A DNA stretch of 64,000 bases, from contig NC_088308.1 in the NCBI RefSeq assembly GCF_910592395.1, positions 8,323,001 through 8,387,000 on the forward strand, given 5' to 3'. Source of the stretch: Lineus longissimus. Taxonomy: Eukaryota; Nemertea; Pilidiophora; Heteronemertea; Lineidae. Positions 54,832-64,000 of the stretch are shown piece by piece (within the stretch, counting starts at the first letter, position 1; every line of letters starts with the position of its first letter). The position numbers and the translations under genes are program-made. The notes beneath the pieces were generated by a model, which had not been told where the DNA came from, ran no database searches, and worked only from the letters and a program-made list of their open reading frames with translations.

Positions 54832-57800
54832 TCAGTGATTTTCCTTTAATGGACGGGGAACACTTGGAACGATAATCAAACACACAACAGTTATCAAGGT
54901 GGTGGTGAAGAAGTATACCATCATGAGGAATTTGTCAATAATCCGCGCGGCAGTGACCCATTTCTTTCTCACTGCCTCCTGCCCCGCGGCCAGCTCATAC
55001 TTCTGGTTCCTCTCTCGTTGTTCATGGAGAATCTCCTGCAGAAGCTGCACCACCGGATCAGAGTCCTTCTTGATCGATGGCGTCTCGTAGTTTGATAGAA
55101 TAACTGTGCTACCAAGTTCGTTGTGATTAAATAGATCATTGCCTAGATTATTGACTTGATTATGCGTAGGCTTCGGTTCGATTTGTTGCCGGTGCGCCCG
55201 CGGCACCCGGTAAGGCTTTGCCTCCGCCGTCTTCCCCGTGATCCTCGCAAGATAATTAAAGACCAGAAGCTGCAACAATCCGGACATGTCATGATCGCCA
55301 TCTTTGTGGAACAGGTTCAAGATGGCTACTGTTAGTATTGTCGATATCGCTGATATTCCCATCAGCAGCGTCAGATAGATGACTGGAAAGAAAACATGTT
55401 AAAAATCATCATCATTGTGGAAGTTGTTGTAACCCTTTTGGGTCTTCAATTTATAAACTTTTATTTCGTAGCATTTCCCTACATGAAATTATTAACCTCA
55501 TTATTCTGTACAGCTTGCTTTTCTATTACTCGGAAAGAGAAATAAAAAACCAGCATCCAAGATACAAGACTCGGCAAAGCCGAACTGGCGACAAGGGCAT
55601 ATCAGGCAGGTTTTTTGACGATTTCTTTTGAAAATTTGACCGATTCTTCGTTCAACTAAGTGAATAGAATATGATTTACGACACAGTGTTGCGTGACTTT
55701 GTGACAGGAGCGATCTTTGTACGTAGTTCGTAGTTCGTCGTTCGTAGGGCTTTTGAAACCTAACTGCAGTTTCATAGTAACGAAATGATGTAACTTCTAT
55801 TTACCTACCTAAAATTGGAGTGGTGTCAGATGTCTTCGGCATTGTCTCGGCAATCACCAACTGGAATACGGAAAAAGCAAGGAGAATGGTAATGCCCAGG
55901 GACACTTTCTCCCCTGACTCACTCGGGACACAGAACACCATCAGGACCAACATGGATATCGCCACGCAAGGAAAGATAATGTTCAAGATGTAAAAAGCAC
56001 TTTTCCTCTTCAAGTTCACGTTGACGATAAACCGCGACCAGTACGACTCCGGGTTGTCCGGGTCGATGATTGAGGTTTCCGCTTCGACGTGATTTTGTGT
56101 GATGCCCCATTCGCCATTCACGGCGTAGTTGTCCAGGTCGATGTCTGGTCTAGAGCTGACAAACTTCATCATGTAACCGTCCATTGACCAGCTTCCGAAA
56201 CTTAAAGAACACTCCTGGTCATCAAATGGAAAGTAAGTCATGTCTAGAGAACATCCTACTCTGTATATGGCGCCCGTGTACCATTTGACGACGCCTGTTG
56301 ATATGGCGAAAAACTTTATCCTGTTTCCTTGAGAAAAGTCGAAATTGGCATCCAGACTGTAAAAAAAAGACAGAATGGCATAACATTTATTTGACAATTG
56401 ATCACTGTCTTGTGATCAAAGATGAAAGTATGTATAATCGATAGTCTTTTTTATGAGCCTTTTTAGTGGTAACCAGAAAGTGAAGAAGAATGATGGCCGT
56501 TACGAATACTGACAATTAAAAAAAATCCTATTGCATGTAGTTTTTAATTGCAAACATCCTTTTCAAAGGAACCGATTCAAAAAAAAAAAATCAACTTTAA
56601 AATAAGTTTTAAACCCTCAAACTAACCTATTGAACAAACCGATGTCTGGTATCCAAACTTTATCGGACTGTATTCCTATTTTACGAAGTCCCTCGTACTT
56701 GGACGGATCCCATTTTAGGCCCTCATCGACCCAAGTCTGCAAGGAATAAATTGACTAACGTTTAGATCGATCAGTAATTATAATACAATCGAGAAGAAAG
56801 ATGTAACATTACGATTATTGAACACGCAGTGGAGATCAGAAGCAATACGGGTTAGGCCTAAAGCCCGCAGCACACTAGCCGCCAACTTCGGCGTTCACAG
56901 GTGTTTTTTGCCGCAAGAGTCCTGAACGCCTGAAAAATCCCTAGTCTGCTACGAACGGCGTCGGCGAACGCGACTTGACGCCACTTGCCGCAACTAAACT
57001 CCAAATATTTAACATGTTTGATTTTTGACGCGTGTTGCCGCGTTTGAACGCAAGAAGAAGCCAGGTGTGCTACGGATGGCCGCCTGACTTGGCGTCGGCG
57101 GCGAGGCTATGGCCAATCAGCTTGCGTCTTGATGTCACATGATTTCGCACTGCATGGCTCAGGATGGGTTAAAGTGGCGGAAAAGACGCTACTGGACGCC
57201 AATTCTGGGCAGGTGTGCTCTGATCGGGATCCACTGGCCGCGAACTTTGGCGTCGAGAGGCGTCAGCCGAACGCTTCTTGTCGCCTAAGTTGGCGGCTAG
57301 TGTGCTGCAGGCTTTAGAGTAGACGTATAGGTTTCCACTAAATGCGATTTTGCGTGAATAGTACAGAGCTGTCGTAATCACAGAACGAAAATCCTTCGTT
57401 TGGAAGTTTTGATGTGCAGAGAGGCTTACAATACAGTGGTTGGGCATCATTTGAGATCCCCACCCACACAACGACTTCAACTTAGGGGGTGAGCATGAAT
57501 GACAACTTCGATTAATATGATACTGAACTGACGAACTTTGATTGATTACGAGTACCTGCACAATAGGGAGGCTGAGATCAGGCACTTATCACGGATCCTT
57601 AACGTATACGGATAGAAATGTACAAACAATTCGTCCTCTTTTTACGGAGTTTTATCCGTATACGTATAAGGATCCCTGATATAAGTCGCTGTTCTCAACC
57701 TCCGTATTCCACATATACCGGATCGTACCTATGGAAGGAAATAATGAAGTCGTATCAAGTCGTGATTATGGCCTATGACTTGGTTGACGGCTTCGTTTTA

Positions 57801-60800
57801 TCCGTCTCATACAAAATAAGTCAAATTTGGAATCTATTATTAAAGGTGTTGAAAAGATGCAGGAAAAATATCAACATGGAAACGTTCGTTGATCAATTTG
57901 AATCAAGTACATGTATATCGCTAGATGACTGTAATTCTCAACATCGAAGGTGAAGTACAGTCGGAGTGGGGGTCGGAACGGTGCACACTGTTTTTTTGTG
58001 GAATAATCAACAAACCTAGAGGGCACGATACGTGTAAATGGAGGTTTACCGTACGTTTCTATTTACTTTGACATAGTTGAATGTGTGTCTTTTTTATGAA
58101 TCGAGTGATTCTCAGCACTCAACACACCGCTATAGAATCGTACTCACGACTTCCATGTATCCAGAAAAAACTAGTTCCTGTTCTTTGTCATTCTGAAATA
58201 CATAACGGTTGCATCGGTTAATTAACGTATTAACTGGTAACGTATTGACTGGTAACGTTCCACAGATCGAGAGCTATGGGATTGAAGTAACAAAGAACTG
58301 GAATCCCATGATGTGAAGTGCTCGCTGCAGTCTGGCGGACAGGCACCGTAAAGCACCCCGAAAACGATTTATGCAATTTAGGTGTCACGGGTCGCAATAG
58401 CGTAAGGCTCCGTAAGATGTTGTCCGGGACTGCAGCAAATGATAGAGACACTCGAATGGCTAATCAAGAGGTCGGGAATCAGATACGCCGAGACGAGAGG
58501 AAGTCGTTGAATGCAAGTTAATAACACCACAAACAAGAAGCGAATTGTTAGGTCATGCTAGTCACTGATGTCCACACAAAAATATTCAGTTTCGCAGATT
58601 TTATAACAGATGATATCACAATACTGGTGTGAGCTTACTTATCGTGGTCTGGAAGTTCAAGCTCGAGATGTTATCTACCTTGTACCATCAGCTTACACAG
58701 GTGTTTACGATGTTTTAGAGAAAGCGTGGAGTATGTTAGCTCCAACAATTGCACTACGGACTATGTGACTATGGCAAGATGACCAGGTTTTGACCTTGGC
58801 TTTTGGCTAAAATTAGAAATGGTTTGGAGATAGAAGTTGTTTGGCTATAACGCTTACAGGTTTTACAAGCTTGTCCGATAGTGGTTGATTGTGTACATGA
58901 AGTACCTGAGGCTGATGTAGTAGATAACAGTTTAATTTGTTATTTATACAAAGGAATTATATTACATAAGTGGAGTCATAGCGTAGAGGATGGGATTGTT
59001 TTACAATTTGGGATGACCCCAAGGGAAGGACAGACACCCAAGAAAAATTGGCCAATGGTGATTAATTTAATTGACTGCAGATGTCTTGTCATATGTGAGC
59101 GGTCCGGCAATTCACTTGGCCAATGAAATAAGATACTCTCACCCAGTCTTGGTGAGTTGATGGGGAGTTCTATATTTTCGCCAATATTGCCACCACAGGG
59201 GGCTACTTCAGGTAGAATTGTCGTTTGTGAATGGTTCACCAACTGTTTCGAGCAAGGAAAATGTAAACAAGAGGTTTTGTTTTTAACTCTTTCAAGCCCT
59301 TTACACCAAGAAAAAATGAATTCATGTTACTAGGCACTAGCTTTTTTAGCTATTTGAGTCTACATTTAAAGGTGGAGTTCCGATTACTGTATATGTTTTT
59401 GACTTGTAAACCCGTACTTTGAAGATGTTTGGCTGTTTTGAGAATGTCCATGGGCCTATAAAACTACAGGCCTAGGTATATACCTGATTAATCAGGAGCA
59501 ATGACAGCAATGGGTCTCATAAGTAAGCTGTGCATCGATCAGGTGATCATGATGATTATGCAATGTACCAGTTTGTTTTCATCTGAAAATTCCCTCCAAA
59601 ATCTTTCCCTCCAGTGACGTCACAGACAGGTACAGGTAGCTAAAACTGTCTGGGCCTGACATTGGTGTGAACGCACAGTTGTTGAGGCCAGCAAGAGTGA
59701 CTTGCCAGGTGACCCTGCATCTGTTTTTGATCTTGGTGAGCAATAGACGGTAGTCTGTCCTCGGCTTTAAAGTGGTAATTGCTGGGTTTGATATTTATCA
59801 CAAGTCGCTGCTATCATTGATTTTTGTCACAGGTTGCTGCGATGACCGCCGCAAACAGGAAATTGAGAGTTCTATTATTTTTACCGCCGTCGTGACGCTG
59901 TTTTCAGTTGTTCCAACTCTGTTCTGGTGAGCGGGCCTCTTCAGAAATTGCGGGCGTCCGCGACCATTCTAGATGTCGAAACACTTATCAAGCCTATCGA
60001 TCACTTTGTCAACCTAAACGAGGTTTTGTTGATACTGTCAGTACACCAAATTCTATGTGGTTTTTACCTCATGAACAAATGCAACCAAGCAACCCACAAC
60101 CGTTCTATCATGGTCTCATGACGACTGTCATTGAATGACATGTATTCCTTTTTTAGTTTGTGCTCGTGGGAACATCATCGTGTCACAGTCCCATTGGGAT
60201 ATTCTCATAATGAAAGTTAATCATGTTGACGACTCCAATCTGAATTGCAGTATTCATAAAACTGTACTTGACTACATGCACATGCATTAACGAATCCAGT
60301 GGAAAGGTCATACAGTATTTGCATTTAAAACGATGACTGACACTTTTGAAACTAATTAGTTTAGGCCGTGAGACAAATATACATAGCCTTCGTCACAGCA
60401 TTTCCGGGGGCAAAGTAATATATCATGATGAATGTGGGAGGTAACATCACATAATTAAAGAGTTCCAGCAAAAATAGTTGCATCTTAACTGGAAATACTG
60501 ACTTAACTTACGAGAATACCAAAACCTAATAGCAATCGTTTTAGTTTACCGCCTCCCGCCTAGGAGGCCAAACTTGCTTTAACCAGTCGTGCCACCTTGG
60601 TGAGAGGAGAAGAGTGAATCACTTTTAACAGTTCAGAGAGGACTTTCTGACCCACTAATGTTTATATGTCTGTTTTAGGAGCAACAATTTTTAGGGAACT
60701 GTTGTTTTTTATCATGTTAGCATGCCCTCGCCTATCAAGATAAGAGCATTTTTACTCTGCCCCCAAAAGGTTGTCACGAATTCAAAAACTGAAGCTCTTC

Positions 60801-62998
60801 TCGATTCGGCTCTCGGCCAAGTTTGATTGCTTTACAATGCATGAACACGGCTATTGATTGGTGTTGGTTGTGTATGTGCAGAGTAGTCCCCAATGTATCC
60901 GCTGGTGTTTCCAGTAGTTTGATCAGACGAATAGCTTTGCCAGAATACTAACGAATCAAATTCTATACAACTATATTGGGATTACAACTTCAACACACGG
61001 TAAACTTTGCAGAGACGTGATAGATCAGAAGTGCCCTCAAAAAGTTAAATGGGGTTTAATTATTCATACAAAACGGCATTGATATTGGAATGACTGCTGG
61101 GGACATGTTCCTTCCCCGTGGGATGTGGAGAATTGGTTAAATAAACATGTATTACAAATCGAAAGTACCATACACAATTTTAACACACGATCGAAGTTGG
61201 TTTCTGCAAATTTTGATTGCCGAGAATTGATCAGAAGTGCTCTCAAAATTTTAATTGCATCACTTCATAAATCCCACGTATAGCCATATCCAAACGAGTA
61301 AATTGCATTTCCGTGAACCCTTTCGTGAGGATATTGCGACATGAACCTCAATTTAAAAAAAAGCTTCATTTGTCGATATTACAGTATCGCAGTCAGCGGA
61401 CGAGTACCGCTGAACCATATCAAAATGGCGATCAAAGCCTTCAAAGAGCGTATTATATTTGTCGCTATTTCGATGGAAATTATCATACCTACCTCAACCA
61501 CCTTAACGCATGAAAACAACATATGTTTTGAGGTTTAATGCTCCAATATGTGCTTTAAATGACCGTTTTGTTTACTTGCAGTAGATCGGTAACCACAGTC
61601 ACACGGTGTCTCTGTTCAGCGTCTATTCTGCATCAAACAATGCACAGCGCTACGACGAGCCGACGATCTTCAATTATTTAGCAATCTGGCTATGCAGTGA
61701 GCAATGTGTAATTAATTACTAGATAATTAAGTAACATACACCTGCGTCTGTGTTACGTTAAACGTACTATGAAGATCATCCGTGAGAGCAACAGCGAAAT
61801 TAGGCAAACATCGTCGGACATTCTCAGAGATTTAACCCTTTCTATCATTGTCTATGTAGGTGAATGATACCATTGGGAGCGATCAATAGGGTTTGAGAAC
61901 ATGCATGATGTTCTTCTGAAGAGGGATTATCACTGACATTTTGGTAATACATTTACTTTGAACCAAAAGATACACCTTTTATGAGCATATGAGTATAAAA
62001 GTATCCATATCTTCCAGGTACTACAGGAACTGTGTATCCTTTTGAAAAGGGGCGGATACGGCCTCTGATTTTGCATTATTAATGACACTGTCGAGCTATG
62101 AAAACAGCCTTCCAATATTTTGATTTTTTATAATTTTTAAAAAAGAATGGTATTAGTTGGTGAAAACAGCCATTTGATAATGACTTGTACCGCTAGACCG
62201 AGACGATTTAGAAATTTATAACCAATGTGCGACACAGATATAATTGAGTCCATTGGTGGAATTGCGGGCGCGAGGTGCATTTTCGTGGGGTTTTTTTGTC
62301 GGGGAAGTCATTAAAGTATCCACAAATCACTCAACGGGCGCGCGCACTATTAACTGATTTTTTAAAAAATTGCATGCATACATATTGCATTAATGGAGTC
62401 AGGCGCTCAAATAAATTCATAGACTCTGATTGTACCTACCAGTTTCACTAAGGTGTTCAGGTAAAACGTGACATTGAGTTGAATCGGAAGTGACGCATTG
62501 ACCACCGGCCTGGCTGTCTTCTCATATGTCGCAGGGCTGGTGAGGTGTCGAATTAGTTTGGCTTCGTTGTTTAAGTGTTCTGAAATTAGAAACCATACAA
62601 TGTACATGTACATGTACGTGTATATAGTGCAAATCGTCACATTTTTGCACCATTTAATTTTAGCGTTGAAGCTGAAATATTAAAAACATACGATTTTTTG
62701 GCGGATTATGAAATACTTTTCGGTTTTTCCAATAAAGCAAGTATACATGTTCGTTTTCGCGAGTGGAGATGATTCGCGAAAAAAAAACATTCATGAAAAC
62801 TTGGCGCCCGAAATGAGGTCGAGTGATCAAACGAATTGAGTACACCGATGTATGATAAAAGAATTAGGACTGGTGGCTGCAGTTGATAGAAATTTCGAAC
62901 GCTTCTCCGCTTAACAGTGCAATACCGTGGGCGTTTTTCTGAGTAATAACTGAGAGTGTCAAACATATACCAAGTGGGACAACAGTTAGGCAGCCCAT
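54832..62998 (-). CDS. Nicotinic acetylcholine receptor-like Cys-loop channel subunit
   Basis: Subunits of this family form pentameric ligand-gated channels at the plasma membrane. Six minus-strand exons with matching phases: 62926-62998, 62440-62579, 58148-58192, 56627-56736, 55809-56356, 54832-55382 (488 residues). The 45-nt and 110-nt exons have the sizes typical of nicotinic receptor genes. Features: signal peptide MGCLTVVPLGICLTLS; EAKLIRHLTS and RPVVNAS; VWIPDIGLFN (loop A); Cys-loop C158 to C172 with 13 residues between; GSWSMDGY with W179 (loop B); pore helix GEKVSLGITILLAFSV, whose GEK indicates cation selectivity; TM3 in exon 6; a short cytoplasmic loop (about 110 residues); and TM4 near the C-terminus. 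The adjacent cysteine pair of alpha subunits is absent from loop C (ETSIIDPDNPESYW), and the loop D position reads Tyr rather than Trp by my alignment, so it is a divergent non-alpha-type subunit. Start 62998 gives the signal peptide; the exon 1 donor (CACG/GTATTG) is weak but in phase. Confidence 0.9.
56861..57314. mobile_element. GC-rich inverted-repeat element in receptor intron 3
   Basis: Left end AAAGCCCGCAGCACACTAGC and right end, on the minus strand, AAAGCCTGCAGCACACTAGC form arms of about 33 bp (continuing CGCCAACTT). The 450-bp interior is GC-rich with many CG-containing phrases and sub-repeats such as TTGACGCC. It is a non-autonomous DNA transposon, probably Harbinger-like from its TAA/TTA borders. 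Confidence 0.85.
57588..57678. repeat. Small hairpin around GGATCCTTAACGTATACGGAT
   Basis: GGATCCTTAACGTATACGGAT (near 57593) and ATCCGTATACGTATAAGGATCC (near 57653) are inverse complements with small changes, separated by about 40 bp. It is probably another MITE in receptor intron 3. Confidence 0.7.
58193..62439 (-). other. Receptor intron 2 (4.2 kb) with unassigned coding-like scraps
   Basis: Plus-strand frames at about 58606-58764 (reading ISQYWCELTYRGLEVQARD and on) and 58874-59126 (reading VVDCVHEVPEADVVDNSL, later HSVEDGIVLQFGMTPREG) look more protein-like than chance but are separated by stops and frame changes. They may be remnants of a mobile element's ORF that I cannot name. The remainder (59130-62439) shows nothing that I can support. 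Confidence 0.3.
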
Positions 62999-64000
62999 GG
63001 GAATAACTAATATTTCGCCATGTGAATGAATTATACCTGATTGCACCATTATATAGGAGAACGCTAAATAAGTCTGACAGAGGCTGCTCAGAATTCGGAT
63101 AATGAACTCTGCTCTTAGAAACCTCGGCAGACAGCTTGTGGAAACTTGTCTCGCCGTGCCAGGAATAATAATAATACGAAGATTGTTTCGCTTTCTTGAT
63201 ATGAAGTAGACATCCATGAGTGTGTACTACACAACATCTCCGTCAGTGCTTTATATTGTGTACTCAAGAAACTCTTGTGTGTACATACATTTTCAGATAC
63301 AGATTATGCAAGGTGTCCAATGTGATGCCGTCCTAGTTGAAATATTATGTGCAGTTGTACACAAATTGAACTTAAGATTTAAATAAGTGGCGACAATTTG
63401 GAAAACAATACGCAGTGAACGAATCTTAAATTCCGCCACAGCTTTGCGAGGGTACACAACATCGAGCAACAACTACATCGGCACCACAGCGACAGTAAAT
63501 AACAGCTTCTTAAAGCCCAATTGCTAAAAAGTGGCATTTTGTTAAAGGCTATCACTTCATATCTGGGACCTGTTTCATAATTTTTTTAACATACTTCCTT
63601 CAAGGTACCATAAAGGAAGGATATAACGTCTATTTAAAGCTGCGTATTAAAAGCGTTTCATAAATCGTTTTTACTCTGCCATTACACTAAATTTAATAGG
63701 CCTGCCATTAATAAATGATTGTATGGTGTACCTCACTGGTGAAAAAAAACAAACTCGAACGCAGAGTGATTTATTGTGTTGAGATTCGTAATACATGATC
63801 GGGCCGTGGCAAAATGTGTCAATTTCAGTGACTTTGGTTCCTATACACTATATGAATGCCCTTTCGACATACGAAACTTCCTTTCCATGCATTAACTCTG
63901 TGCCAGAAACATGGCCAAGAGACAGAGATCTCGCCGGCAATTGAACTGATACTGAATTTGATGTTTTAGTGGAGTTCTACTCAGAACTCAATTACAAGCT
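62999..64000. promoter_or_regulatory. Upstream region of the receptor gene
   Basis: This kilobase lies 5' of the receptor start codon (minus strand) and must contain its 5' UTR and probably the promoter. No TATA box in an obvious position, no repeat and no additional exon were recognised. Confidence 0.35.

Noticed and set aside
40311-59622. Four TGACGTCA (CRE-type) sites at 40311, 50610, 52864 and 59615
   Set aside because: Eight-base palindromes occur by chance in 64 kb, and none sits at a recognised promoter.

Overview
The window is nuclear DNA from an intron-rich animal genome. Small exons with GT..AG introns, large introns, many short inverted-repeat transposons and frequent TACATGTA/AGGCCTA words suggest a marine invertebrate. 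I cannot decide between a lophotrochozoan and an invertebrate deuterostome from sequence alone. Four protein-coding loci were recovered by following conserved motifs and splice phases.

Left edge (1-9.7 kb): one exon of an actin-family protein on the minus strand (2672-2798), whose remaining exons are not seen in the window. The rest is gene-poor, with an inverted-repeat element, a LINE reverse-transcriptase scrap and a roughly 1.9 kb satellite array (7210-9120).

9.7-15.5 kb, minus strand: LRPAP1 (RAP), the ER chaperone of LDL-receptor-family proteins, recovered from signal peptide to a C-terminal HSEL retrieval signal. One intron-phase conflict is unresolved.

16.6-46.4 kb, plus strand: a TMC (transmembrane channel-like) gene, closest to TMC7 in my memory. 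Its 15 downstream exons encode the whole conserved TMC core. Three different upstream modules all end in phase 2 and can all join the first core exon: a compact A+B module (16636-17572), a one-exon module C (21801-22174), and a single 6746-nt exon (24754-31499). The last encodes about 2248 residues of low-complexity, repeat-rich, probably disordered sequence. The long isoform would be 2922 aa and the C isoform 798 aa. This is the most unusual feature of the window.

46.4-54.4 kb: a gene-poor interval packed with foldback elements, including a 128-bp near-perfect inverted repeat and a Mutator-like element. 54.8-63.0 kb, minus strand: a complete six-exon nicotinic-type Cys-loop receptor subunit (488 aa) lacking the loop-C vicinal cysteines.

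A recurring theme is local tandem duplication of 3' splice sites: a 48-bp array at LRPAP1 exon 6, a 62-bp array at TMC core exon 3, and a decayed copy at TMC core exon 12. The four genes have no evident shared pathway; LRPAP1 and TMC are divergently arranged.
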